This document shows, in pieces, positions 12,401 through 23,302 of a stretch of 64,000 nt of DNA. Below the pieces are notes generated by a model. It worked only from the letters and a program-made list of their open reading frames with translations, made no database searches and had not been told where the DNA came from. The DNA comes from Paraescarpia echinospica (Eukaryota > Annelida > Polychaeta > Sabellida > Siboglinidae): the NCBI GenBank assembly GCA_020002185.1, contig CM034531.1, positions 90,133,121-90,197,120 of the forward strand, read 5' to 3'. The stretch's first letter is position 1. Every line of letters begins with the position of its first letter. The position numbers were made by a program, and so were the translations under genes.

Positions 12401-15400
12401 CTACTCACAAGTTGTGCACGTGTTTTGTCTGGCAGGTGGCGCTGCACGCGGTCGAGATAGAGCGTGCGTTTGTGTGGGACGTCGTAGCTGTATTGGTCAA
12501 TGATAGTTTGGTAAATGAAGTCATCCTCAGCAGACCAGTCTCCCGTCTCTGATCTATGAAACATGGTGCACATAAGTTAGCATATACATTTTATAACATG
12601 CCATAATTTCATTTATGATAAAGTCCTAATAAGATAGGAAAGAAATTGGCCACTTTATGATTCAATGAGCATTCAAAACAATACAAAATTAGATAGCACT
12701 GACTAAATGTTGACTTTAGCAAGAAACGAAAGAAAAAATCACATTAAACATTATAATCAATGCTTTAAGTGAGACCAGTGGACTAATTCCTCAACTAGCT
12801 ATTTAGCTCCCTTGAAAGCATATTGTCATTCACCTACTATAAAGTTTCCAACGTAATCCATCTGGATAAATGCAGCATACCACCCCTACATATGGTAATA
12901 GGTAATATACCATATAGACCACTTCATAATTGCAATCACCACTGAGACTGATACATAGACTCCCATTTTACTTGTAGGAACAAGAGGGACATAACTGTGG
13001 AAAGAGTCTGTTGTTTATATTATCAACATATTTAACAATTGTTCATAAATTCATGAACTGTTAACGACACACACCTCAAAGCAGGTTCATGCTCATCTTC
13101 CAGATCGTACAGTTTCTCATCGTATTTGCAGTCAATGATGATGAACTCTTGAAGAACAGCGGCACGTAGGTCATCGTCATCACATTCAAGGTCGTATGCC
13201 TCAGGGGGAATTCCCACCTCGACCTTATGTTCTGATGACTGTACAAGTTCAGGCAGAATTCCTGAATCATGACAACAATTACAAAACATCATAACTGTCA
13301 CACACGAAAATGCAAAGATAAATTCAGGAATATCCAAAAACATTTTGAAAACAAAACATCATTTTTTAAGAAACGATTGACATGCATCTAAACATTATTT
13401 GATAAAGAAATATTATATAACATAGTTATTTTCAATACAAATCATTATGTAAACAGTTGTACTGTTCCATTCACACACCTGTGAGCTCATACAATCATGT
13501 ATATGAAAAGATAACTACCGGTACATAATGACTCCAGCAAATGCTTTTGTTTTTAGTTGCAGTTACTGACTGCCAGTTTGTCACAAAAAACTAACAGGAA
13601 CAAAGAAAAAGGCAATAAATGGAGATGACATATACATGTAGTAATTTTGTAAGAACTCACAAAAATCAAACACATGATGATGCTTATCATTGGGGTGACA
13701 GCTGGACAGGATGTCAAAGTAGGATGAGAGTGACAGCACAGAGAACACGAACATTAATCTACCTGTCAACTCTGATTCCAAGATCTGCTGTTGCTCTCGT
13801 AATGATCCCAGAATCCTCTCCTGTTGACCTTTCACCGATTCAATGACTTTCAAGATGGCTTGTGGGTCTTCTGACCCTTCACCATGTGCCGATTTCTCAT
13901 GCTGGAGAACCCAATATTGAAGATCTTCTCTAAGGAAAATATACACTTTATCATTTAGGCTTTTGCTTCTCTTATGTCATGCATGTTATGACATAATAAC
14001 TTATAACACGATATTGGTTCATTAATTTTTAACATTTATTAAACATAATCTAGAGTGTACTTCAATGTTGTACTCATCCAGAATTATTGCAATACAAATT
14101 ATGTAAATGCACACAAATTTCAATAATTTGTGGTGTTTTGCAGGACATTGTTCTCAGATTTCTGAGACTATGTTGTTTATAACTCATTCTATACTTTCTT
14201 GATTGTTCAGATTAAACAGCAGAAACAAGTTTAGCTTAAACCAAGATTGTCTGTACTTTAGTATTATATATAATGTACTTAACACTTGAACATGTTTTGG
14301 CTTATCAACTTGCAAAAGTATCCTAGGGGGTAATCCAACATGAACAAAATTACTATACAGTTATTTATCATGAAATGTCGTCAAATAGGGTTCTGAGCGA
14401 GGCAAAACTAAATGGGTTCATATAACTTCATCCTTCCTGTCGTATGTTTAGTACATATTGAGGAAGTCAATAAAGCATGCGGAAACTCTAACGCCTAAAA
14501 CTCACCCTTTTAGAGTGTGGCGAAACAGTAATTAATTTGTAACCGTACAAATGCATATAATTTATTAACTTTACACTGCTGCTACGTGAATGTGAATAAA
14601 CTGATGTATTTCGATTTGAGGCTCTACTTACCTTAGCGGATATATTTAATTTCTGTGTAATATCTTTGACTAATCTTTAAAATGTTTCCCAATATACAGT
14701 ACTTATGTGTCATTTGTAAGGTTTCAACAAAAACTTCCCCCAGTTACATTACAGCATTTAATAATTTATACCGTTGTCGCATATATTTCAAGGTATTTTA
14801 CCATAAAGGTACACAGCATAAACTTAGCAAATAGTTAAAAAATCATGTTATTCCTATACATTGTGTCCTGTGTTTGCCTGCATATGCATGCTGTATTCGT
14901 ACAGTTTCACCAAACTTCCCCAACACTAAATAAATCAGGAAAAATGGTGTGTTATAAAGTGGTTAATGAGTATTGATATGTAGGCCATTTCAGAAATATA
15001 TTACACTGCTGTATGAGACTTGTAGTTTTTTTTATGGTACATGGTAAATCAAATTCTTTGCGTCAAGAATGTTGGGTAGTACCTAAAATGTCCCCTTTAT
15101 TGATGATAGTGCTAAAGATTTTCATGATACATAAGTAAAAGTATACATCCCACGAAAGCTCTCATCAAGACGAATATGATGAACATAATGCAAATCTCCT
15201 ATAAACTAAATTTTTAAGGATTTATAGCAATAAACACAGTTTGTCGATGTTTCGTGAGAAATGACCATATATTTCCTATTGTCAAACACCAAATGGTGTA
15301 AGTTTAATTAACACATAACATCATAGTTGGTTTACACTCACTTATTATACTATTGTATGTGTTAAGCACAAAGTATTGAATATTGTGCATGGAAAATGTT

Positions 15401-18178
15401 CACATTATAAATAAAACATTCAGTCTATTCATCTTCTATTGGTTGCACTGCAGAGCCAGATATGGTAAAAATTATTGTAAATATGTTGAGCTCCAGTACA
15501 ATTGCACACACCAAATGGTGTGATTATGACTGTTCTGAGCTCCATTACAATTATACACATCAAATGCAATTATTAGTTACCTAAAATATTAAAATTAACT
15601 CAGTTAGGGAAGAATAAAGTATGATATTTTTATTATGATTATAAGATATAGGTAATGTTAATTATTATTCTTTTATCATTATTATTATTCACTAACCTCA
15701 ATAACCAGACAGGATCAACTGTGTCCTTCTTGAAGTTGACAAAGTCCCAGTCGAGTTGAGCTGCAGCTCTTTCCAACTCTTCAAAGTTCTCACTGGTGAC
15801 ATCAGTGTTGAGGTTGTGCCTCATGTGTAGGTCAAGGTCGGTCTGTTAACAGTTCATGTGGTCATGTGATTACAAGTCAGGGCTGAACAAAATCATGACT
15901 ACAAATTCAGATTTAGTTGATTTAAACCAGATGATTTTAATTTAGTTATTTACTTCATTTATCTTTAAATATGGTAAATATTATTTATAAACATGTAGAT
16001 GTTTAATATATTTATAAACCATTTCAAACATATTGTATCGATTTGGGTACTTTATTATCTTAAGATAAGGGTACATGGTTTTAAGTATAAAGTGTATGTA
16101 TAAGTGGCCCATCTTAACAAAATGAGTCACATGTTGGAATTTGACAATATTGATTTACTGGTACTGTGGAGAGAGTTTCAGCTATCACATGATGTATAGT
16201 GCAGAATGATATCACAATCATAACCGAAGTTACGACTCACTAAACACATGTAGGGTAGAAATCATCAAACTCAGCATTCAGCCTTCAAAGTTTATGCATA
16301 ATAGTTATTATGTTTCATCAAATGTACCTTAATTACCATGGACATATCTGGCTGAAATTTGGACTACTGAAAAATAATGGCATATTTACGACTGAGTGGG
16401 GAACAGTATGAGATGGGCAGGGCGCATGTGAAGAATGAGCAGACAGACTGTCAAAAAGAGCATGGAAAGCAGAAGAGGATGGCAACCAGCAAAAAGGACG
16501 ACCAAAGCTGAGATGGAACGACCTTATTAGGGCAGGTGTGAATAGCCAAGAATGGAAGGTCATTGTTGACAACACAGATGGAGGGAAATAACAAGCAGAG
16601 AAGAAGCTACTGAGTGACGTGGACTCCGAATTGGACCCCACCCTGCAAGGCAGCAAGGGGAAGAAGACCTTATGACTGAACACTAACAGTTGATTGTCAA
16701 CCTGTAGTTTCTTGCCCAGTGCGTTCAACCGTAGCCACTCCCTCTGCCAAGCCTTTTTATGCTGCTTCAGCAGGTTCTGTTCACGGCCGAGTTTCGACAC
16801 TTGCTTCAGCTTCTTCACCTTGATGAGATTCTCATGACCTTGAAACCTCTTGTGAGCCAGCACTGTCTTCATCTGGTCATAGTCGACGGCCTTGTAGGTG
16901 GTTGCCATGAGTCCATCCTTCATTCGCTTCACTAGTCTCTCTGTCAGACAAGAGTCAATAAATTGGTGCTAGTTATACTATTGCTAGTTCTGGATTGTCA
17001 CCTGCATAGTTAAATCATGTCCTACTTCGATATTGTGTGCGAGAGGAAGCCACATTGACATAGCCATGCATTGGGCCATCTTTCTTTCTGCGCCACAAAT
17101 GACAGACAGAAGGTGCAGTTTATTACAGTAATAAGCACATAAAGATTATTGGTGAGTCCAGACGTGGGTTCAAATCTTCGTTGAATTTGAATGGAATTGA
17201 TCAACAAGATGCATCAATTTGAATTTAATGGGAATTGGATTGGAACTGAATCCTGCAAAGTAAGGTGAATTTAATTAATTGATCAAAACAGAAAATCAAT
17301 TTACAATGTTTTTCTTTATAAATTGAGATGTATAAACTACCAAATATATGTTAAATTGTAACGTTTTCGGATGTGTCTTTCTGGTCAAAGACCAAAATGA
17401 AACAACCAACAGCAGAACTGTATTTATATGCACAAAAGGATTTGTCACCAGAAAAAATGCTTAGCACTGTCTCTTCTGAGAACAAAGCAAACATTTTATT
17501 ATGGACTTCCTGGCTTATAATTAATTAAAGAAATTAAAGGGCTAATGTTTGCTTCAGTGGATTTTCACTGGGGCTTCATTTTACATCAATGTGCAGAAAC
17601 TTACTAAGTCACAACAAAACAGGTATAGTTGCCGATTTGAATTAGAATTGAATAAAAATTAACTGAATTGGAATTGATCCTTTTTGTGAGGACATTGAAT
17701 TTAATTGGAATTGATCCTTGGTAAATACAACTGAATTGGAATTGATAAAAGTGAATCGAACCCAGGTCTGTAATGGTGGCTAGTGAAAACTATCCAAGTA
17801 AACAAAACTTAATAAGCCACAACAAAACAGCTATTGATGCCGATTTGAATTAGAATTGAATTGAATAAAAATTAATTTAATTTAATTGGAAATGATCCTT
17901 TTTGTGCGTATGTTGAATTGAATTAGAATTGATCCTTAGTAAATACAACTCAATTGGAATTGATGTGACTTGAAATCAGGTCTTACATGGTGACTAGTGA
18001 AAACTATCCAAGTAAAAAAAATCTGGTTGACAGTTTATTAAGCACATTTTAAAGAAGCACTGACTGAATGTGAGGTTGTTCCAACATCTGATTGTGATGA
18101 CTTGATCCCTGAGCAGTTCTCACCTGCTTCGTATGCTCTGTGATTGGTGACAAATGTGCGCATATCTCTCCCTGTCAT
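6324..18178 (-). CDS. CCDC148: CCDC148 orthologue (coiled-coil domain-containing protein 148), 12 coding exons
   Basis: Coding exons in transcript order: 18178-18124, 16940-16702, 15842-15697, 13929-13763, 13261-13075, 12553-12409, 10357-10151, 9573-9433, 8904-8786, 8177-8060, 7034-6900 and 6473-6324. All junctions keep frame and give about 602 codons, close to my recollection of the human protein (about 590). Family-like blocks include KQHKKAW near the N-terminus, YLDRVQRHLPDK in exon 6, QKELCDILYAK in exon 7 and RRDMES close to the C-terminus. Exons 7-10 are rich in E, K, R and Q and should form long coiled coil. No signal peptide or membrane segment is seen. The biochemical role is not established, so none is assigned. 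Eleven introns use GT-AG except intron 10 (7035-8059), which starts with GC. All junctions are intact despite many repeats in the introns. The identification rests on remembered family sequence, not on a search. Confidence 0.9.
6900..7034 (-). CDS. CCDC148: CCDC148 coding exon 11
   Basis: 45 codons, phase 0 at both ends, from VRPHVDVDLL to NSFTSYQ. Acceptor CCTCAG, donor GTGCGT. Confidence 0.88.
7507..7806. repeat. 29-bp minisatellite in CCDC148 intron 10, about 10 copies
   Basis: Units of 29 bases built on CTTCCTCCCAGCAACCCC and CTTCCCTCCAG, with CAGCAA/CAGTAA variants interspersed. The plus strand is almost pure pyrimidine plus A, so the CCDC148 sense strand is G-rich. Because 29 is not a multiple of three, all frames stay open and give artefact ORFs on both strands. 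Confidence 0.92.
8060..8177 (-). CDS. CCDC148: CCDC148 coding exon 10 with a GC donor
   Basis: One base plus 39 codons (VKYREQELQLKEEEQ... to ALREQ). No GT follows the exon. The junction reads CAG|GCAAGT, the consensus of the minor GC-AG intron class. Frame is kept into exon 11. The exon is too short and internal to show up as an independent long open frame. Confidence 0.88.
8786..8904 (-). CDS. CCDC148: CCDC148 coding exon 9
   Basis: 39 codons plus two bases. Encodes IKQYRDVLEKKREEVEEKD and following charged residues, ending TYDRE with a split Arg codon completed by exon 10. Confidence 0.92.
8943..9085. repeat. CA-rich microsatellite in CCDC148 intron 8
   Basis: Imperfect ACAC/CATGCACA runs. 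Confidence 0.8.
9433..9573 (-). CDS. CCDC148: CCDC148 coding exon 8
   Basis: 47 codons, phase 0 at both ends, almost entirely charged or Gln residues (QMKQEEEREREKRNQQ). The open frame running past the donor into the intron is not coding. Confidence 0.9.
9676..10045. repeat. Three degenerate tandem copies of about 120-140 bp in CCDC148 intron 7
   Basis: Each copy starts with ATCTAG followed by a GGCCCA-like block, then a GATTTTTTCGAAATT-like block, then a GGTCACAATT/AAAATGGCAC-like block. Starts lie near 9678, 9817 and 9934. Divergence is substantial. Confidence 0.7.
10151..10357 (-). CDS. CCDC148: CCDC148 coding exon 7
   Basis: 69 codons, phase 0 at both ends. Basic coiled-coil segment ending in KKKQKELCDILYAK. 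Acceptor CCACCAG, donor GTCAGT. Confidence 0.92.
10551..10643. repeat. 32-bp tandem repeat, about 2.9 copies
   Basis: The unit starts ATGTAACTAATGGTAGTAAT. Copies begin at 10551, 10583 and 10615 and are nearly identical. In CCDC148 intron 6. Confidence 0.88.
11047..12104. mobile_element. Non-autonomous hAT-like element in CCDC148 intron 6
   Basis: Starts CAATGCTGGTA and ends TACCAGCACTG, imperfect inverted termini of the hAT CAGTG type. It is flanked by a perfect 8-bp direct repeat, TTTACTAC, at 11039-11046 and 12105-12112, the duplication length of hAT. Subterminal sequence is packed with AAGTAC/TTACTT motifs. No transposase remnant was recognised in the 1,058 bp. Confidence 0.88.
12113..12210. 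repeat. Dispersed repeat copy 1 (pair with 15279-15375)
   Basis: Shares GTCAAACACCAAAxGGTGxAAG, then a TTAGTTGGTTTA-like stretch and GTGTTAAGCACAAA with 15279-15375 in direct orientation. It abuts the right target duplication of the hAT-like element. Confidence 0.75.
12409..12553 (-). CDS. CCDC148: CCDC148 coding exon 6
   Basis: 48 codons carrying the most recognisable family block: DDFIYQTIIDQY, then TLYLDRVQRHLPDKTR. Acceptor CATAG, donor GTGAGT. Confidence 0.92.
13075..13261 (-). CDS. CCDC148: CCDC148 coding exon 5
   Basis: 61 codons with flanking split codons. Acidic, including YDLECDDDDLRAAVLQEF. It ends AG|GTGTGT and joins exon 6 through a split Arg codon. Confidence 0.88.
13763..13929 (-). 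CDS. CCDC148: CCDC148 coding exon 4
   Basis: 55 codons with split codons on both sides. The Arg at the exon 3/4 junction and the Gly at the exon 4/5 junction are both restored by splicing. Encodes a Gln/Glu-rich helix containing SVKGQQERILGSL. Confidence 0.88.
15279..15375. repeat. Dispersed repeat copy 2 (pair with 12113-12210)
   Basis: Same sequence as copy 1 at roughly 85% identity by eye, in CCDC148 intron 3, without the hAT-like element beside it. Confidence 0.75.
15488..15580. repeat. Short direct duplication in CCDC148 intron 3
   Basis: Two units starting GAGCTCCAxTACAATT, each followed by ACACxxCAAATG. Confidence 0.6.
15697..15842 (-). CDS. CCDC148: CCDC148 coding exon 3
   Basis: 48 codons plus two bases, from a TTAACAG acceptor to a GTTAGT donor. 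Encodes the acidic segment that includes ENFEELERAAAQLDWDF. Confidence 0.87.
16409..16680 (+). pseudogene. LINE C-terminal tail fragment in CCDC148 intron 2
   Basis: Encodes MRWAGRM, then in another frame GRPKLRWNDLIRAGVN and EWKVIVDNTDGG, the R-W-x-G-H/GRPK-x-RW tail common at the end of LINE ORF2. Opposite strand to CCDC148. Confidence 0.6.
16702..16940 (-). CDS. CCDC148: CCDC148 coding exon 2
   Basis: 79 full codons after a two-base split codon. Contains the conserved AVDYDQ and LIKVKKLKQ segments and the KQHKKAW block. The acceptor is TGACAG. It ends in phase 0 at CTACAG with a weak GTTGAC donor. Confidence 0.88.
17608..18027. repeat. Tandem duplication of about 210 bp in CCDC148 intron 1
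   Basis: 17608-17812 and 17816-18027 align along their length. Both start with CACAACAAAACAG, contain repeated GGAATTGATCC blocks, and end GTGAAAACTATCCAAGTAA. A weaker partial copy lies near 17150-17260. Confidence 0.78.
18124..18178 (-). CDS. CCDC148: CCDC148 coding exon 1
   Basis: Encodes 18 residues from the start codon at 18178 (MTGRDMRTF...) and ends in phase 1 at a GTGAGA donor. It joins in frame to exon 2, where the split codon becomes Glu. The start is chosen because this short N-terminus resembles other CCDC148 proteins and supplies the missing initiator. It is the least certain exon. Confidence 0.7.
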
Positions 18179-18229
18179 GATGTCACAAATTTGATGCACT
18201 GGACATCAAAGATGGTGTGATGATAATGC

Positions 18230-19325
18230 ATGTTCTGACCACCGTGATTATCTGCAGAACAGAATATAGGAGATCGGTTTACATAAAAAGTTGGATTATT
18301 CAGAGAAATCTAAGCACATACTGGTACAGAAACGGGACACACCAGTGCAGTTATTTATATTTGTCCTTGAATGGATTGATGATCCGGTTTCTTGTTTTTA
18401 TAAGTAGACATATTTACCCTGTCAAGAAACAGGATTTGTGTTGTACCATAACGTCATTATGTTTGATGAAGACTGCACCAAGTGGTTAAAATATTCAAAA
18501 TTGAATACAAGTTTCTTGAGAGGTCAATATGTGTAATATTTATTGGTGTCTGGTGATTCGACCCATATTGAGTTTGGCATGTTTTCACAACCTGTGAACC
18601 GCAAACCATTTGTGCTTGCATTGGCCATACCAACCATTTATACAATAATAATAATATATATATAATAATGAGTCAACTTGTAGAGTGCCATAAATCTAAA
18701 TAAAAGTCCATTTAGAGGCGCTAAAATACATTACTACATGAATACGCACTAGAGGGCTGCACTGCCTGAATGTACTGTACTTATTGTAATCATTATTTCG
18801 ACTTGTATATTCTAATTTATTAAATTTTTTTAAAATAAATATACACTGATCTTATTGTACAGTGCATCGATCTGCCAAGCGGGATTTACTTATAATAAAT
18901 ACAGTATTATTATTATTAATTGTGAAAATGTTTTGATAATTACAATAAACACATAACATTAATTATTGAAAGCAAATTAACATGAATAATACCAAAATAA
19001 GAACATTTGTATTATATGGAATTATATACAAGTCATACAAATTTAGAAATCATTAACATTTCAGTGAATCAATTATAATTTTAATAGGCTTGTATAAGCA
19101 TCCTATACATGAACATAGTTTGCTCTATTTATATTAACATTTTGCTAGAAATGTACACAATGGTTGAAATCGCAAACATTTTGATCAATAAAAATTCTAT
19201 AATTTTGGGATACTGCTCAATTTTTTGTGTGTATTATACTACTAATTATATATGTGGGTGAGCTAGCCTGATGTTAAATAAAAGAATCACTCCATTGAGT
19301 GATTTATAGCATGAGCCAACAGTGA
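18230..19325. other. AT-rich spacer between CCDC148 and the hAT element
   Basis: No gene seen. If CCDC148 has a non-coding first exon or promoter beyond 18178, it should start in this stretch, but I see no clear TATA or initiator. Confidence 0.5.
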
Positions 19326-19458
19326 CACACACACACACGCACAGTCACACGTAAATGCACACACACACATATATATATATATCTATATGTATATATAAAC
19401 GTACATCATAATAAATGTAACTAAATGGCATCCATGCACACACACACACACAGTCACG
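19326..19458. repeat. CA microsatellite with TA core, left of the hAT element
   Basis: ACAC runs around an ATATAT stretch. Together with 22539-22575 and 26485-26517 it appears to be one CA-rich tract cut by two insertions. Confidence 0.75.
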
Positions 19459-22400
19459 CAGGGGTAGAACTTCAGCATTTATTTTACTAGACAGCAGGAC
19501 TAGTAAAGACAAAAGTTTACTAGTCCGCCAAAAGGTTTACTAGTCCTGCAAATAAAAAACTTAGCACAAATTTAGGTCACAACAATTTTATTTAAAACAC
19601 AAAAAACCACAGTGTCATCCAGGCCTGGCGTTAACACTGCCTGTCAGTCAGTCAGTGTCACTCAGAGTCGGAGGCACTACTGTCATCACAGTCGGTGTCA
19701 CTGCTGTCAGTGTAACTACTACAGTCGGGCCTTGGCCTAAGCGGCTGAGTGTCTGGCCTCCGGGCTCCACCAGCACTCCACAGCTCGATTGCCTCCTTCG
19801 GTTCAAATGCAGCGATGTCTGGTGAACTCAGCTGAATGGTCAACAGATCAGTCAGTCGATCTGCCTTCAGGACTGACCGGATGCTGCTCTTCGTCAGCTT
19901 CAGCTGACTGAAGCCTCTCTCCGCATCAGCCGAGCTGGCTGGCAGAGTCAGAATGGCGTCAACAAGCCCAAGTATGTTTCCATACTCTGCCTGGTGGGCT
20001 GCATTGACACTAGACCATGTCAGCTGTCGCACGTCTGGGGACTGTTCATACAGGATCATCTTCAGAAGTGTCCACTCCGTCTCCACACTGGCAGTATCGA
20101 TGCCAGCGTCGCGAAGCACAGGGCCAAAATGGTTGTTGAGTGTGGCCACAGCGTCATTTCCATAATCACCTGCAGCTTCAGGCCACAGCTTGAAGCTAAC
20201 GATTGATGATGCACGCACAACGTCCGAATTGCTGTCAACGAAGCGACCCTCCAGACAGCTGACCAGGTTGCCCAAGATCTGCAGTCGGGTCTGCTTGGCG
20301 AAGACAGCACCTGTGAGTGTCTCACCATGGAAGTCTTCCATGCGCGCCAGGGCACGCTCCTTGGCAGTTGTGGTCGTCTTGTACATCACAAGGGTGGCCA
20401 CAACGGATGTCAGCGTGGCATGTACATCAGCAACTGTCGCAGTCACTGTCTGAGCCACCAGCGACAGCTTGCTCAGAACAAACAGCACATCGAGAAGGAA
20501 GTGTGCCATCTCGATGATGTCTCGTCGGTGCAGTGTCGCCAAGAAGCCAATGGCCTTTGCCTTGGCATCTCCGGAGCCCCCGGGCACTTGCATCTGCGTC
20601 AGATGCAGGACATATGCTGGATATCCCTTCACAAGGGCCTGCAGTGCCTTCAGCAGATGTGGCAACCAGCGAGTGCCACCGACACGTGGTGGAAGGGCAC
20701 ATGGCAGAGACAATGTGTCGAATGCTGCCTTCAAGTTGCTACGGTTCAGTGGCGAGTGATGGTAGAACAAGTAGAGGCTCAGGAGGAGACCGCTCAACTT
20801 TGTGTACATGGGCAACCGACACAATGCGTCCTTATATGCAAGTTCCAGGCGATGCGCATAGCAGTGGATTGCTTGCAGACACGGCTGCTCATTTCGGAAG
20901 AGCGTGGCGACACCGTTGGCTGATCCGGTCATAACAGCGGCGCCATCACTGCCGAATCCGACAAGCTTCTTCATGAGTGTCTCTTTCGGGATGTGGAGGT
21001 AGCGCTCCACGACACCATCAATTGCCCGCTTGATTGACGGAGCATCTGCCTTGCCGACGTTCTCAATACCAGCGAAGGCAGTAGAGACGACACCATTCAC
21101 TGCATACCTCACGTACACTATCTCCGCTTCCGTGATGGACGCATCTGTCGTACCGTCACTGATGAGGGCGAGAAAGTGAGCACTCTCCAGGTGCTGTGCG
21201 AGGTGACGGCGCTCAACCTCAGCGATGGCACGCACGAACTGCTTGCTTGCCTTGTCATTCCGATAAGTGTTCCCCACATCAAGGCTCTTCTGTGCGTCCA
21301 GGGTACACTGCCACACATAATCTGTGAACGGACGCAAACAGTGAATACTAAAAACATCCTCGCTTTCAAAACAAAACTTGACGAAGATTTGAAGATGGGC
21401 AGGTTTAAATTTTAATAAAAGCACAAAAATCACAAGACAAGCCACGTTCTCAAAACCAAAAATATGATGCATAAAGGCGGGAAATACAACACTAAATAGT
21501 ATTACTTTTGAACCCGAAGATCCAGGCAAGTTATAACACAGATCTACATCAAATGCAAATTAATAATTTCCCATGGCATTGTTTACTGCACGGCACGCTT
21601 GAAATGAGAGATAACAGAGAAATGAGGGATAATAATTTAAACCATATAGTGCTAACCCTAACAAAGTACAATCAAACACAATATTCGTTTACATTTTATA
21701 ACATTATATCACATGGGTAACATAATTACCTAAACAAATGCGTCAGACGGTTCATGGTGGCCGTGTTCAGCGCTTGGATGGCTCGGTGGGCAGGTGCAGT
21801 GCCGGGACGGGCTTCGAACGCAGTTTGCCGGAAGACAGCTCGTGTGTGCGCCTCGCTTGTACTGTGTGCGCGTAGCGAGTCTGGACGAAAGTTGTCCGTG
21901 CCAGTCAAGAACGCATTCTTGCCACGGACACCAGTTACGTTGTGTGTCCTGCACACTTTGCAAAACATCAAATCGTTGTCGTCATCGTAGGACAGCCAAG
22001 TGTGGTCTCGTTCCCAAACCTTCAAATAGCCACGCTGTCGTTTCTGCTGGTCGTACAGGGTGTTCCGTTCTCGCTTTTCCACCTTGCGTTTAACTTCTGG
22101 TTTTGCAACCCCAGTTAAATAACGATGCATCGTGCGTAAACGTAACAAAATAATTAGTAATGAATTAACAAAATAATTGATGTAGAACTGAAGATGTGAA
22201 CCGTATTCGAAATCCGCGCATTCGAAAATAGATTAGAAAATAGACGCGAAAATGGACGCCAATTGCGCTCATTAGCCGGTACCCCTCTACATGATACGCT
22301 AAGCCAAACAAAACGGTCGTTTCAGATTTCTATGTCACACAACAACCAATCAAAAGTACCGTTTCACTGTCGATTCACATTAGGTGAAGATTTACTTTGT

Positions 22401-22538
22401 CAATTGTACGTTTGGTGGCGCCACGCAACACGCTGATTTTTACTAGACAGCCGGACTAGTTGGTAGGCCGGGTTTACTAGTCCGCCGTAATCTTTACTAG
22501 TGTACGGACTAGCGGACTAGTGGGTAGTTCTACCCCTG
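19459..22538 (-). mobile_element. Apparently intact autonomous hAT transposon
   Basis: The left end begins CAGGGGTAGAACT and the right end is its inverse (AGTTCTACCCCTG-like), typical hAT-style CAGGG termini. Both subterminal regions carry many copies of a TTTACTAGTCC or GGACTAG motif, the kind of array bound by hAT transposases. The only gene inside is the two-exon transposase at 19658-22130. The element sits in CA-rich repeat, so a clean 8-bp target duplication could not be picked out. The element is noticeably more GC-rich than its surroundings. Element length is 3,080 bp. Confidence 0.88.
19658..22130 (-). CDS. hAT-family transposase (ZNF862/C17orf113-like), 2 exons
   Basis: Exon 1 is 22130-21730 and exon 2 is 21347-19658. 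The GT-AG intron (21348-21729) leaves a sum of 2,091 bases, a whole number of codons, giving 696 residues. N-terminus: a TTF-type zinc finger (FCKVC near residue 75, later AHSTSEAH) with the W-x-S-Y-D-D lead-in. Middle: RNase H-like catalytic core with ISDGTTD and GFGSDGAAVMTG carrying the candidate acidic residues, then the HCYAHRLEL segment. C-terminus: hAT dimerisation block with LPASSADAERGFSQLKL, whose Glu would be the third catalytic acid. A Ser/Asp-rich tail follows. The transposase would act in the nucleus on the termini of its own element. Host-domesticated relatives exist, but here intact element ends argue for a mobile copy. The splice acceptor was chosen for frame. Confidence 0.88.
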
Positions 22539-22611
22539 CGACACACACATACACACGTACGCACACATGTACACATAAACATATAAACAAGTTGGCGCCG
22601 AAACACATCAA

Positions 22612-23299
22612 CTCTGATATTTCCGAGATTAAACAATCACTTAACCACTTATGTAAAAACTTTGACGATATGAAAACGACCACAGCAAAATATATGAAAG
22701 ACAACTGGCCGACCTCACGCAGATGCTGAAAGCAAAAGATGAACAGATAAGTCAACTGAGCACTCGTGTTGAAACCCTAGAAACGGCCGTGAACAACCTC
22801 GAGCAGCACTCGGAAAAAAAAGAACGTCATAGTGACCGGCCTAAATCTCCACTCTTTCGCCCACACTGCCGCATCTCGACCAAACACCAGAACGACCACC
22901 CCAGCTGAACAATCGACCGGAGAGACTGCAACAATGAAACAGAAGTTCATTACATTCGCTCATGACAACTTACACGTTGACATTCCGGAGATGGAAATCA
23001 CAGCGATACACGACCTGCCCCAACGCCGAGACGGAACAACCCCCATTATCGTCCAGTTCCTGACCACCGAGAAACGAACAGAAGTCATGCAAAACAGAAA
23101 GTCACTGAAAGGAACGAACGTGCATCTCAATGACCATCTCTCACGCCTGAACAATGAACTCTTCCACCACGCCCGCACACTCCGCAGAGACAAGAAAATC
23201 CACAGCACATGGACAACCAACAGCATCATCTACGTCAAGAAAACAGAAACATCCTCTCCAATTCAAATCCGTGGACAAGCTGACTTCAACAAACTATAA
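22612..23299 (+). pseudogene. LINE ORF1 remnant (coiled coil plus RNA-binding domain)
   Basis: A coiled-coil segment (DISEIKQSLNHL, then KDEQISQLSTRVETLETAVNNL after a frame change near 22720) leads into an L1-ORF1-like RNA-binding region that is open from 22832 to 23299 (FAHDNLHVDIPEMEITAIHD, then RDKKIHSTWTTN). Such ORF1 proteins bind the element RNA. It stops four bases before ORF2 begins at 23303. Frameshifts near 22720 and 22860 break it. Confidence 0.7.
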
Positions 23300-23302
23300 A
23301 CA

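Noticed and set aside
16333..16701. Open-frame extension beyond CCDC148 exon 2
   Set aside because: Intronic readthrough past the donor into a LINE fragment; family length and the frame of exon 3 require splicing at 16702.
20062..20934. Frames of up to 198 codons opposite the hAT transposase
   Set aside because: Shadows of the GC-rich transposase exon; no motifs of their own.
21322..21529. Single-exon transposase start at 21529
   Set aside because: The N-terminal 60 residues read intron; splicing from 21730 to 21347 restores the zinc finger and keeps frame.
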